From Treponema sp. UBA1747 (GTDB taxonomy: Bacteria > Spirochaetota > Spirochaetia > Treponematales > Treponemataceae): a stretch of 64,000 nt of DNA. Below the pieces are notes generated by a model. It made no database searches. It had not been told where the DNA came from and saw nothing but the letters and a program-made list of their open reading frames with translations. The stretch is from the NCBI GenBank assembly GCA_002315375.1, contig DCHR01000011.1, positions 1 to 64,000 on the forward strand, read 5' to 3'. The position numbers and the translations under genes were made by a program. Of this stretch, positions 22,844 through 31,543 are shown in pieces. Every line of letters starts with the position of its first letter. The first letter of the stretch is position 1.

Positions 22844-24058
22844 TCAGAAAGATGATTTGTATCCGATATTTACCGTAACAGAGTCCTGAATCTTTGATGA
22901 AATCAGTCCCATAACGTTAAGAGATACCATGGAGTTGATTTCGCCTTCAGCAATTTTTGCAGAAATATATGGAGTAACATAAAGCTGGAAATCCATGGAT
23001 TTCACTGACGTCATCCAGGTTTCCAGGTTGTTCAAAGTCAGATTGTTAAAGGTAAGTCCTGTGTTGAGTCCCATATCAAAACCAGTATTGCGGCTTCTGA
23101 GTTTGTCTGTGAAAATATTCAGGTTTGCTCCCAGCTGGCCATTTACAAAGAAAAGAGATGAAACTGTTTCAGGTGGCAGGAAGAAGAAACTGAGGTGAGT
23201 TTTTACAGTTTTTCCGGTAAAACGTGGTTCTATAAGAAAATAAATATCGTCTTTATCGATTTTGTTTATACCCTGGCCTGTTGTAAACAGACCTTTCAGG
23301 ATTCCACCCTGGACGAAAAGTGATGAGGTATAGTAGTTTCCTATTAAGAAAGTGGCTCCAGTATGCCAGTTTATTTTTTCTACTGCAAAAAGAACATCAT
23401 CATATTTTCCCTTTGCAACAGGTGCCCCTAAGCCAAGATTAATGTCAAAAGTAAGGAATCTTTGGGTTCCGCCTAAACGGAAATCGGTATTTACCGAATG
23501 TGTATTTTCAGAAGTATTGTTCATGTATGCGTAAATACCCAGTGCTACCGGTCCTTTGAAGCGCATAATGTCACATAATCCGAAACCTGACTGATTAAAA
23601 AGGAGATTTCCGGATACATTCTGCCATGTTTCAGTGATTCGGGATGAAATCGGGGCGATACCGAACTGACGGGTTAAAAATAAATCGCTTCCGATAGGTT
23701 CGTAATTTCCCATATACAGACTGAAATAGTTGTTAAAAGAATCGATTTTCTGCCGGATTGTGAAGGATACTTCATCCACCTGGAAAAGGGACGTGGTTTT
23801 TCCAAAAGGAGCGTTTTCCATAAGGTTATCAGTTTGAAGGGAAAAACTGATACGACTCCAAACATTCTGTGAAAAATTTGCCTGACCTGAGAGATATGCG
23901 TCCAGTAAAACTGCAGGTTTTATGTTATTTTCAGCATTTTGTTCTGCTTTGACTTTTATTATTCCGCCTGCAATTCCTGAAAAGAAGGTTTCGCAGAAAA
24001 GATTCAACGAAATATAAAAGAGGAGTCCTGTTATTATAATTTTTTTAGTTGAAAACAT
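22844..24058 (-). CDS. Predicted outer-membrane beta-barrel protein
   Basis: 404 aa. A signal peptide (MFSTKKIIITGLLFYISLNLFCE) precedes a long beta-rich region with alternating polar/hydrophobic strands, and the protein ends VTVNIGYKSSF with a terminal Phe, as in Gram-negative barrel proteins. The family is not recognised; it looks like a treponeme-restricted membrane protein. A GAGG SD lies upstream. An exact GCCGATAA (24083-24076, minus strand), the sigma28 -10 octamer, sits in its leader, and the gene is divergent from cheA, so co-regulation with motility is conceivable. A TAAA-type -35 at the right distance is missing. Confidence 0.65.
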   Translation of the reverse strand: MFSTKKIIITGLLFYISLNLFCETFFSGIAGGIIKVKAEQNAENNIKPAVLLDAYLSGQANFSQNVWSRISFSLQTDNLMENAPFGKTTSLFQVDEVSFTIRQKIDSFNNYFSLYMGNYEPIGSDLFLTRQFGIAPISSRITETWQNVSGNLLFNQSGFGLCDIMRFKGPVALGIYAYMNNTSENTHSVNTDFRLGGTQRFLTFDINLGLGAPVAKGKYDDVLFAVEKINWHTGATFLIGNYYTSSLFVQGGILKGLFTTGQGINKIDKDDIYFLIEPRFTGKTVKTHLSFFFLPPETVSSLFFVNGQLGANLNIFTDKLRSRNTGFDMGLNTGLTFNNLTLNNLETWMTSVKSMDFQLYVTPYISAKIAEGEINSMVSLNVMGLISSKIQDSVTVNIGYKSSF

Positions 24059-24166
24059 TATTTTGCCTCATCTGATTATCGGCAGAATTTAGTTTTTTCT
24101 TGAAGATATATGATGTATAAAAATTAGAGAAATTGGATATTTTTGATGTTTTTGTCTAAAATTACT

Positions 24167-24193
24167 TGAAATCTGTTGCTTTCGGTATATAAT
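24167..24193 (+). promoter_or_regulatory. Promoter of the chemotaxis operon
   Basis: TTGAAA (24167-24172), 15-nt spacer, perfect TATAAT (24188-24193), then 7 nt to the ATG at 24201. The apparent ATG at 24192 is inside the -10, so it cannot be the start. No Shine-Dalgarno: a leaderless mRNA is likely. Confidence 0.6.
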
Positions 24194-24200
24194 GGTAAGT

Positions 24201-26645
24201 ATGAGTGATTATCTTGATCCGAATAATGAAGAACTTCTCAAAGATTTTTTCGCTGAGGCAGAACAGCAGGTAGAACAGCTTGAAAGTAATGTTCTGGTTA
24301 TTGAAAACGATCCTGCAAACCATGAGGCTATCGATGAGATTTTCCGCGCTGCACATACCTTAAAAGGTGGTTCAGCTACAGTTGAAATGATGGAACTTTC
24401 CACATTCACACATTCTGTTGAAGACGTACTCGATGAGATTCGTTCTGACAGACTGGCGGTTGATGAAGATGTTGTTGACCTTCTGCTTACTTCTATCGAT
24501 GTAGTCAAGGCTATGCTTGAATCACGAAGAAACGGAGTAGTTTATGAAGAAGATACAACGGAAGTAGTTAATAAACTGCATTCATATCTTCCAGGAAACG
24601 GTAAAAAGGCCGCAGTTTCTGAAAAACCAAAAGCACCTGCAGGTATGGGACCTTCTCTTACTTTGAAAGCGGAACCGACACCAGCTCCAGAAGTTTCTGC
24701 ACAGACTCCATTTACAGTGCCTGTTCTGGAAGAATCGGAATATCGTGAAATGATTGATTCTCTTGAGGCCGGACAGAAACTTTGGTGTGTATCTGTAAAA
24801 TTTGATGAAAACAATCCTATGAACTCTGTGGGTGGTATTCAGGTTTTTGCATCTCTGAAAAATGCCGGAAATGTTCTTAAAACAGTTCCTGATTTTGATG
24901 CCCTGTACGAAGACCAGTTCTATGAGTTTGTTTATTACTTCATCGGTTCATCTAATTCCGGGGCAGAACTTGAGGATGTTTCATTCCTTAGTGATGTAAC
25001 TTTGGTTACAGATGCAAGTCAGATTAATGAAGAAAATTTTGGTGGAAAAGCATCTGCTTCAAAACCAGTTGTTCCGGAGCCGGCTCCTGTAGTTGCTACA
25101 GTTTCAGCTCCTTCAAAACCAGCTGTTACAGCTGCTCCTCCAGAGGAAAAACCAGCAGAACCTGTTATTTCAGCTGCTAAAGTTGCAAAAGATGCAAAAC
25201 CAGTTGCAGTTCCTGCTGAAGAAAAACCAAAAGCTGTTCCGGCATCGGGACAGGGAGCTGCAAGTCAGGGGTCAATTCTCCGTGTTGATTCACGTCGCAT
25301 TGATTACCTTTTGAACCTTGTTTCTGAAACAGTTATTACAAAAGCTTCTTTCAACCAGCTTTCTATACAGCTTGCAAACGAAAATGTTGTGTTTGCATCT
25401 CTGCAGAACTCTTATAAAGAAAGAGTTCGCAGACTTATGGATCAGCTTCCTTCTTATCTTGAGAAAGTACAGAATGGACAGACTGTATCTGACGTAAGAA
25501 AAGAAATGCTTAAAGAATACGGCGACCTTGGAACTGTATTTGATGCTTACGATCAGGATCAGAAAGCCATGTCCGGAAAACTCCGTACATATACTCAGAC
25601 TCTGGGACGTATTTCTTCTGAACTTCAGGAAGGCGTAATGAAAATCCGAATGGTTCCTATCAATCAGATTTTCAGCCGTTTCCCTCGTGTTGTCCGCGAC
25701 CTTCAGCGTGATTTGAATAAAAAGATTCAGCTGGTTATTGAAGGTGAAGACACAGAACTTGATAAGTCAGTAGTAGAAGACCTTCTGGACCCTGTAATGC
25801 ACTGTGTACGCAATTCTGTTGACCACGGAATTGAAATGCCTGAAGTACGTCGGGCCGCAGGTAAAGATGAAACAGGAACTGTTCTTCTTAAAGCATCAAA
25901 TGAAGGTAACATGATTGTTATCGAAATCAGTGATGATGGTGCCGGAATTGATGTAGAAAAGGTAAAACAGAAGGCAATTGAAAAGGGATTGATTCATCCG
26001 GACAAGGTTCTTTCAGAACAGGATGCTTTCAACCTTATTATGGAACCTGGATTCTCGACAGCAGATCATATTTCAAATATTTCTGGCCGTGGGGTTGGAC
26101 TGGACGTTGTAAAGACAATGATTGCAAAGTTGAACGGAACAATGTCTATTACCTCTGCCAAAGGAAAGGGAACTTCATTTATTATCCGCCTTCCACTTAC
26201 CCTTGCAATTATTCAGGGACTTCTGGTTCGCGTTGGAAAAGAAGTTTACTCTATTCCTATTGCAAACGTTATTGAATCACAGTGTATTAATCAGAGTGAA
26301 ATCAGCCGCATTGATAATTATGAAACAATGGAAGTTCGTAATGAAGTTATCAGTGTACTCCGGCTGTCACGTCTGTTCGGCATAAAAGAAACTCTTGAAT
26401 CTGATGAATGCTACGTAGTAATTGTAGGTTCACAGGAAAAGAAAATTGGTGTAATGGTTGATGCCCTTATCGGCGAAGAAGATGTTGTTATTAAACCACT
26501 TCGTGACCAGTTTACCAATTCTCCTGGAATTGCAGGTGCTTCTATCCTTGGTGATGGTTCGGTTTCTTTGATTATTGATGTAAGTCAATTGCTTGAACTG
26601 GGAGTTCGTCAGGAACTTTCGGCTCAGGGCCAGTCAATTGAATAA
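24201..26645 (+). CDS. cheA: Chemotaxis histidine kinase CheA
   Basis: 814 aa. P1/Hpt domain with the phosphorylated His52 in RAAHTLKGGSATVEM; a region rich in Ala, Pro and Lys (about 275-355) links the P2-like segment to the dimerisation domain; then the HATPase core with DPVMHCVRNSVDHGIE (N box), DDGAGID and GRGVGLDVV (G boxes); and a C-terminal CheW-like domain. It phosphorylates CheY in response to receptor arrays. The start is placed at 24201 because the frame's first ATG overlaps TATAAT. The P3 segment appears extended (about 360-480), in line with the atypical dimerisation region reported for Treponema CheA. It is first in the operon cheA-cheWR-cheX-cheY. Confidence 0.95.
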   Translation: MSDYLDPNNEELLKDFFAEAEQQVEQLESNVLVIENDPANHEAIDEIFRAAHTLKGGSATVEMMELSTFTHSVEDVLDEIRSDRLAVDEDVVDLLLTSIDVVKAMLESRRNGVVYEEDTTEVVNKLHSYLPGNGKKAAVSEKPKAPAGMGPSLTLKAEPTPAPEVSAQTPFTVPVLEESEYREMIDSLEAGQKLWCVSVKFDENNPMNSVGGIQVFASLKNAGNVLKTVPDFDALYEDQFYEFVYYFIGSSNSGAELEDVSFLSDVTLVTDASQINEENFGGKASASKPVVPEPAPVVATVSAPSKPAVTAAPPEEKPAEPVISAAKVAKDAKPVAVPAEEKPKAVPASGQGAASQGSILRVDSRRIDYLLNLVSETVITKASFNQLSIQLANENVVFASLQNSYKERVRRLMDQLPSYLEKVQNGQTVSDVRKEMLKEYGDLGTVFDAYDQDQKAMSGKLRTYTQTLGRISSELQEGVMKIRMVPINQIFSRFPRVVRDLQRDLNKKIQLVIEGEDTELDKSVVEDLLDPVMHCVRNSVDHGIEMPEVRRAAGKDETGTVLLKASNEGNMIVIEISDDGAGIDVEKVKQKAIEKGLIHPDKVLSEQDAFNLIMEPGFSTADHISNISGRGVGLDVVKTMIAKLNGTMSITSAKGKGTSFIIRLPLTLAIIQGLLVRVGKEVYSIPIANVIESQCINQSEISRIDNYETMEVRNEVISVLRLSRLFGIKETLESDECYVVIVGSQEKKIGVMVDALIGEEDVVIKPLRDQFTNSPGIAGASILGDGSVSLIIDVSQLLELGVRQELSAQGQSIE

Positions 26646-26657
26646 CGGGGAGCTTGA

Positions 26658-28061
26658 TTGATTATGAGTAATGAAGATGTAAAAATTAAAAGCATTAATG
26701 ACCAGTTAAGCGAACAGTTTGGACATGCGGCAGAAGAGCAGAATACAACTTCTGTAGCCGTAGGAAAAGAAGCTTCTTCTATCGTTGATTATAAAATGGT
26801 AACTTTTTCTCTTGCCGGAAAAGATTACGCTATAGATATTATGCATGTAAAAGAAATTGCCAAAGCAGGCCGTTTCACTTATGTGCCTAATACACTTCCA
26901 TTTGTTCTTGGTGTATATAATCTTCGTGGTGAAATTATTCCGATTCTTGATTTGCGTTTATTCTTCAATATTGATGTTCCTGAACGTGATGAAAACAAAC
27001 TGGAAAATCTGCTTATTCTGAATATCGGCGACCAGACCTTTGGTGTAGTTGTTGATAAAATCGACAAAGTTGTTGGTGTTCGCAAAAATACAATTCAGCC
27101 ACCGCATCCTTTGTTCGGTGATATTAATATTAAGTATATTTATGGTGTTGTTGAAGCAAACAGCCATCTGTATGTTCTTCTTGATATTACACGTATATTC
27201 GGGTCTAAAGCCGCTGCTGAAGAAGCTCAGGCAAAGAAAGTTCGTGTAGAACAGGTGAAACAGCCTGTTGCAGCAGTAAATACTGCTCCTGCAGCTGCTC
27301 CAGTTGCTCCAAAGGTAACTGAAAATAAAGTTCAGATGGATCTGCACTTCTTGTCTGAAGGACTCGGAAATTATAAGAAATTTACTGTTTCGGATATAAA
27401 CAAGGATTGGGTAACAAAACGTTTTGCTGAATGGCAGAATGAAGGAAAAAATCTGATTCAGAATGAAGAAGATGCTGACAGCTTCCTTAAAGGATTCTGG
27501 TCAACCCATACTGATTCATGGTGGAGTAAAGAATATGCTGATGCTGTATTCAAACTTCTTCCTGATAATAATGCAAAACAGATTGTGGTATGGAATCCAG
27601 GATGTGGAAAAGGCTGTGAATCTTATTCACTTGCCTGTGTTCTTGCAAAACGGTATCCGGATGCAAAAATCCGCATTTATGCACAGGATATTGATCTGCT
27701 GAAAGTTTCAAATGCTGCTCTTATGGGTATTCCAGAAGAACTTGAAGGAACCTGGTATGATGATTTCCTTTCAAGAAAAGCAAGCGGAGATATTACTTTC
27801 AATCAGTCAATAAAAGACAGTATTATGTTTGAATATCATGACTGCAAAAATACAAATGCACTTCCAAACGTAGATGTAATTTTTGCTCGTGATGTTCTTT
27901 CTCTGCTGGATAAAGAATCGCAGGGATTTGTTACTGCTGATTTCCTTGAAAAAATGAAAGGAAATGCTGTAGCATTTGTCGGTGAAAATGAAAAACTCCC
28001 GGTTTCTCTGGGATTTGGCGAAAACTCAGTTGGTACGCTGATTGCGTATAGTAAAGAATAA
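26658..28061 (+). CDS. CheW-CheR fusion protein
   Basis: 467 aa. The N-terminal CheW coupling domain (about 42-185; VTFSLAGKDYAIDIMHVKEIAK, LPFVLGVYNLRGEIIPILDLR) is joined by an Ala/Pro/Val linker (about 195-220) to a CheR-like methyltransferase domain (about 225-467). The SAM loop reads WNPGCGKGCESYSLA, where CheR normally has CSTGEEPYSLA, and the FCRNVLIYF motif is replaced by FARDVLSLL. The fusion is a treponemal feature in which the CheR part is thought to act structurally in the array; loss of motif residues here suggests weak or no methyltransferase activity. It follows cheA by 12 nt. Confidence 0.88.
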   Translation: MIMSNEDVKIKSINDQLSEQFGHAAEEQNTTSVAVGKEASSIVDYKMVTFSLAGKDYAIDIMHVKEIAKAGRFTYVPNTLPFVLGVYNLRGEIIPILDLRLFFNIDVPERDENKLENLLILNIGDQTFGVVVDKIDKVVGVRKNTIQPPHPLFGDINIKYIYGVVEANSHLYVLLDITRIFGSKAAAEEAQAKKVRVEQVKQPVAAVNTAPAAAPVAPKVTENKVQMDLHFLSEGLGNYKKFTVSDINKDWVTKRFAEWQNEGKNLIQNEEDADSFLKGFWSTHTDSWWSKEYADAVFKLLPDNNAKQIVVWNPGCGKGCESYSLACVLAKRYPDAKIRIYAQDIDLLKVSNAALMGIPEELEGTWYDDFLSRKASGDITFNQSIKDSIMFEYHDCKNTNALPNVDVIFARDVLSLLDKESQGFVTADFLEKMKGNAVAFVGENEKLPVSLGFGENSVGTLIAYSKE

Positions 28062-28074
28062 AAAGGGGAATGAA

Positions 28075-28557
28075 ATGAGAGTAGAGTATATTAACCCGTT
28101 TGTAGAAACATCATTCAGAGTTCTTCAGGAAGTATTGGGTGGTGCAGAAGTAAAGCGTGGAGACTTGTATTTGAAATCCACAGCAATGCCTGTTATGGGA
28201 GTTGCTGCACTTGTAGGTCTTGCAGGTGATGTAGAAGGACGTGTTCTTTTTGACATGACAATTGAAACTGCATTGAATATTGCATCAAAGATGAATGGTG
28301 AAACTCTCCCGGCATTTGATGACCTTGCAAAAGCAACAATTAGTGAACTTGCTAACCTTATTACCGGTCAGGCAGTTACAAAACTTCATGAACTGGGATT
28401 TAAATTTGACCTTACTCCACCAGCTCTGTTCGTTGGACAGAAAATGGAAATTGCTGCTTTAGGTGGCGGATCTGAAAATGTTGAAGCTTTAATCGTGCCA
28501 CTTATCTCAGAATGTGGTAAAATTGAAGTAAACGTTGCTATTCGCGAAAAAGCATAA
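28075..28557 (+). CDS. cheX: CheY-P phosphatase CheX
   Basis: 160 aa. It dephosphorylates CheY-P, a role taken by CheX rather than CheZ in spirochaetes. MRVEYINPFVETSFRVLQEVLG is the usual start and the fold repeats are seen around EGRVLFDMTIETALNIASKMNGE; the catalytic E-x2-N pair corresponds to ISELANLITGQA (about 94-105). The start at 28075 has AGGGGAATGAA upstream; the frame is open from 28042 but that would overlap cheWR. It is followed by cheY after 31 nt. Confidence 0.93.
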   Translation: MRVEYINPFVETSFRVLQEVLGGAEVKRGDLYLKSTAMPVMGVAALVGLAGDVEGRVLFDMTIETALNIASKMNGETLPAFDDLAKATISELANLITGQAVTKLHELGFKFDLTPPALFVGQKMEIAALGGGSENVEALIVPLISECGKIEVNVAIREKA

Positions 28558-28588
28558 TAGTCTGGATAAAAAAACAGGAGAATGATAT

Positions 28589-29023
28589 ATGAAGACAGCA
28601 CAGGATTTTCCAACAATTAATGAACGTCCGCCTGAGGGTGTAAGAGCTGACGGTACAAAAGTAAAAGTACTGATCGTAGACGATTCGATGTTCGTTGCTA
28701 AACAGCTTGGTCAGATTCTGACAAGTGAAGGCTACGAAGTTGTTGCTACAGCCGTTGACGGAATGGAAGGTGTTGAAAAATACAAGGAACTTTGTCCGAA
28801 TGTAGACCTGGTTACAATGGATATTACTATGCCACGTATGGATGGTATTACAGCTCTGGAACAGATTATGGCTTTTGATAAAAATGCAAAAGTTGTAATG
28901 GTTTCTGCACTTGGAAAAGAAGAACTGGTTAAAAAATCACTTCTTCTTGGAGCTAAAAACTACATTATTAAACCATTGGACCGCAAAAAGGTTCTTGAAC
29001 GCATTGCCGCTGCTGTAAAATAA
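28589..29023 (+). CDS. cheY: Chemotaxis response regulator CheY
   Basis: 144 aa: a single receiver domain with a 23-residue N-terminal extension, as in other treponemal CheY proteins. The acidic pair is D31/D32, the phosphorylation site D78 in TMDITMP, the Ser in VSALG and the Lys in IIKPL. CheY-P acts on the flagellar switch to reverse rotation. An AGGAG SD lies before the ATG. It is last in the operon, with a terminator at 29041. Confidence 0.95.
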   Translation: MKTAQDFPTINERPPEGVRADGTKVKVLIVDDSMFVAKQLGQILTSEGYEVVATAVDGMEGVEKYKELCPNVDLVTMDITMPRMDGITALEQIMAFDKNAKVVMVSALGKEELVKKSLLLGAKNYIIKPLDRKKVLERIAAAVK

Positions 29024-29040
29024 TCAAAATCACGCCGGTA

Positions 29041-29068
29041 AAAACCGCTGTTTCCGCAGCGGTTTTTT
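29041..29068 (+). terminator. Terminator of the chemotaxis operon
   Basis: AAAACCGCTG (29041-29050) pairs with CAGCGGTTTT (29057-29066), followed by a T run. Confidence 0.85.
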
Positions 29069-29156
29069 GTGTTATATTCGATCTCATCCAAATTTGCAGC
29101 ACTTATGGCTGTGAAGGTTTGACAAAGAATAAACCGTAAAATATAATTAAAAAGGT

Positions 29157-29183
29157 TATAGTTTTAAAGAAATTATCCGATAA
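29157..29183 (+). promoter_or_regulatory. Candidate sigma28 (FliA) promoter of flaA
   Basis: TATA (29157-29160), exactly 15 nt, then TCCGATAA (29176-29183), against the consensus TAAA-N15-GCCGATAA (3 of 4 and 7 of 8 matches). The position, 39 nt before the ATG of a flagellar filament gene, supports it. Confidence 0.5.
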
Positions 29184-29221
29184 TGTATATGGCATTCTAA
29201 CGAATGTTTGAGGAGATTTGC

Positions 29222-30019
29222 ATGAAAAAAGGACTAAAAGTCTTAATCAGTCTTGGATGTCTTTTTGTAATTGGTTTGCCAGTTTTTGCACAGCCAAGTT
29301 CAAAAAGCGTTGAGACATTTGTTCTGGACAATTTTGATAATGTCGGAGAACAGGATTATTCTTACAAAGGAAAAAAATTAAGCTGGGAATGGGCAGTTAA
29401 TTCGAGCCGTTTCGTAGCTGAAGGATATCCAAAAACAGGTTATTTTGACGGAATTCCTAATTCCCTCAAACTGCTTCGCCGCAATGATGATTCAGATCCA
29501 AAAGTTTTTGGTGTAAAAATAGCTTTCAACAGAAAGGGTGATAACTGGTTTGAAGTTTACCCATCAAAAGATGGTGAACCTTATGAAATTCCATTTATTG
29601 GAACAGTAACACAGATGGACTTCTGGGTTTGGGGTGCAAACTACAATTACTACCTTGAAGTTCTGGTTCGTGATGCTAACGGAACAGTTCATGTTCTTCC
29701 AGCTGGTTCACTCCGCTTCCAGGGATGGAAAAACCTTATCGTAAACATCCCAGGTTGGATGGTACAGCATTCAGCACTTCGTTCTGGTCCGGAAAATCTT
29801 AGATTTGTTGGATACAGAATCCGCAGTGATGCAGAAGAATATGTTGATAACTACGTAGTATACTTCGACCAGATCAAGTTCACATGTAATTCTCTGGCAT
29901 ATATTTACGATGGTTACGAACTTAAAGATGCAGATTTCGGTGAAGATGAAGGAAGCTCTTCAAGTTCATCTCGCAGAGGAAATTCTGATGATGAAGTTCA
30001 GGAGGTAAGTGACAAATGA
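29222..30019 (+). CDS. flaA: Flagellar filament outer layer protein FlaA
   Basis: 265 aa. A signal peptide (MKKGLKVLISLGCLFVIGLPVFA, cut before Q) exports it to the periplasm, where FlaA sheaths the FlaB core of the periplasmic flagella. Family marks are VLDNFD near the N-terminus, the FWVWGANYNYYLEVLVRD segment (about 125-142), GSLRFQGWKNL and the YFDQIKF strand. A Ser-rich acidic tail follows. The start is set at 29222 by GAGGAG and the signal peptide. It overlaps the second flaA by 4 nt. Confidence 0.9.
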   Translation: MKKGLKVLISLGCLFVIGLPVFAQPSSKSVETFVLDNFDNVGEQDYSYKGKKLSWEWAVNSSRFVAEGYPKTGYFDGIPNSLKLLRRNDDSDPKVFGVKIAFNRKGDNWFEVYPSKDGEPYEIPFIGTVTQMDFWVWGANYNYYLEVLVRDANGTVHVLPAGSLRFQGWKNLIVNIPGWMVQHSALRSGPENLRFVGYRIRSDAEEYVDNYVVYFDQIKFTCNSLAYIYDGYELKDADFGEDEGSSSSSSRRGNSDDEVQEVSDK

Positions 30020-30723
30020 AAAAATTAGTAGCTTTAGTAGCAGTAGTACTTGCTGCAGGATTTGTTTTTGCACAGAGCCTTTCTGATCCTTCAGCCGGTG
30101 AAATCGGACGTGATTCAGCAATGCAGTCACTTCGTGAAATTTCAATTGATAAATTCGAACGTGAAGGTTCATGGAACGTACATATTCCTTCTGACTACGG
30201 TGTAATTACAGGACGTCTCTTTGAAGGAAATCCTGCAATGAAAGATCCTCTTCAGGGAGATGATCCTGCAGAAGATACACAGGTTCTTGGTGTAAGAGTT
30301 GACTTCTTCAAACGTGGTGTGAACTCGTTTACAATCACAGCAGGTCGTCCTCTTCCAATTGAAGGAACAGCAAAAATTATTTCTATGTGGGTTTGTGGAC
30401 GTAACCAGAGTCATGATATGTATGTAATGATTCAGGATTACTTCGGACACAACTTTGAATTGTACATGGGAAATCTTGGTTTCAGCGGATGGAAAAAGCT
30501 TTCTGCTGTAGTTCCTTCTTCTCCTGATGGAGAACATGGAATCGTTCAGAGCAGTGCATACTATGGTGACAAACCTGGAATCAAAATCCTTGGTTTCAGA
30601 GTTGACTGTAACCCAATGCAGGCTCGCGGATCATACTACCTTTACCTGGATGATCTTCGTGCTATTACTGACCTTTACGATCTGGAAAACCATGATGAAG
30701 ATGATATGAGCGACAACTGGTAA
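30016..30723 (+). CDS. Second FlaA-type flagellar sheath protein
   Basis: 235 aa, a paralogue of the preceding FlaA with the same plan: signal peptide (MKKLVALVAVVLAAGFVFA), ISIDKFE, ISMWVCGRNQSHDMYVMIQDYFG, GNLGFSGWKKL and YLYLDDLRAI, with an acidic C-terminus. Paired flaA genes are usual in treponemes. Overlap with the first gene (ATGA) points to balanced co-expression. A strong terminator follows at 30742. Confidence 0.88.
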   Translation: MKKLVALVAVVLAAGFVFAQSLSDPSAGEIGRDSAMQSLREISIDKFEREGSWNVHIPSDYGVITGRLFEGNPAMKDPLQGDDPAEDTQVLGVRVDFFKRGVNSFTITAGRPLPIEGTAKIISMWVCGRNQSHDMYVMIQDYFGHNFELYMGNLGFSGWKKLSAVVPSSPDGEHGIVQSSAYYGDKPGIKILGFRVDCNPMQARGSYYLYLDDLRAITDLYDLENHDEDDMSDNW

Positions 30724-30741
30724 TAGTTGATTGCTTTGATG

Positions 30742-30773
30742 AAAAGGACCTGTTCTACAGGTCCTTTTTTTTT
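30742..30773 (+). terminator. Terminator of the flaA pair
   Basis: AAAAGGACCTG (30742-30752) pairs with CAGGTCCTTTT (30758-30768) around TTCTA, followed by more Ts. Confidence 0.92.
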
Positions 30774-30812
30774 ACAAATAAATAAGGTCTGAGCTGGCCA
30801 GAGTTTTCTTCA

Positions 30813-31538
30813 TTAACCGTTAGTTTTGATTTTATAATAATGGCTTCTGTTTTTGACAGAGGTTTCTTCAAGCAGTTCCATTTTTCTTAGAACCCACATG
30901 GTTATGTGGGCTTTTTTGCTAGCAGAAGAGGGAAGTGCTTTGTCTGAGCGAAGTTTGCCCGTCAGATCTTTTGCACAGAATTCCTCCTCCAGAGAAAAAG
31001 GTATAAGATTAATATAGTCTTCAGCCTTTGAAAAAGTTTGAACAGAAATAATTTCTTTTAATTCCTTTCCGGTTTTCAGGTAGTTTTTTCGGAATCTCCG
31101 GGATTTGTTCGGTGTTTGAACCGGGTCTGTGTATCTGGTTCTTTTTTCAATGGTTGTAACCCTGATAACATCAAGAGAGAAGTCCGGGTGAAGTAAAACA
31201 GGGTAGAGGCCCGTTATTTCATCAAAAAGATTGTAGATGCTTTGACGGACAGGACTTTTCCGGCAGGAAAGAATTTCATCATTCTCATTTCGGGATTCAA
31301 TCCATTTTGATTCAACAAGTGGCCATACAATTTTGACTTTCAGTCCATGGTCAAGGGTATCCAGTATTTTAGGAAGGAGCTTGCTCAGGTTGCCGGTTTG
31401 AATTTCGATAACTGAAGTTTCGGTAACAATGTCATAAATGTGTCCGAAACGTTCAACTTCTGTTTGTCCGTTATAATCCTGTGCGTATAAAGTTTTGATA
31501 CTTTTATGGAGACTGCTTTCGTTGTAAGTATTAATCAT
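30813..31538 (-). CDS. Uncharacterised protein, possible PD-(D/E)XK-like fold with C-terminal winged helix
   Basis: 241 aa, not recognised by name. The N-terminal part (about 25-85) reads ERFGHIYDIVTETSVIEIQTGNLSKLLPKI, a beta-hairpin with Asp, then Glu-x-Gln, followed by a helix and the strand KVKIVWPLV. This matches the spacing of nuclease-like PD-(D/E)XK cores (D-x8-E-x-Q). The C-terminal 50 residues (KKAHITMWVLRKMELLEETSVKNRSHYYKI) look like a winged-helix domain. An AAGG SD lies in the 5-nt gap after the GntR stop, so the two are co-transcribed. A DNA-binding or processing role is inference. Confidence 0.5.
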   Translation of the reverse strand: MINTYNESSLHKSIKTLYAQDYNGQTEVERFGHIYDIVTETSVIEIQTGNLSKLLPKILDTLDHGLKVKIVWPLVESKWIESRNENDEILSCRKSPVRQSIYNLFDEITGLYPVLLHPDFSLDVIRVTTIEKRTRYTDPVQTPNKSRRFRKNYLKTGKELKEIISVQTFSKAEDYINLIPFSLEEEFCAKDLTGKLRSDKALPSSASKKAHITMWVLRKMELLEETSVKNRSHYYKIKTNG

Positions 31539-31543
31539 GCCTT

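Noticed and set aside
24192..24200. ATG at 24192 as the cheA start
   Set aside because: This ATG overlaps the TATAAT -10 element, so it cannot be in the transcript; the next in-frame ATG at 24201 fits.
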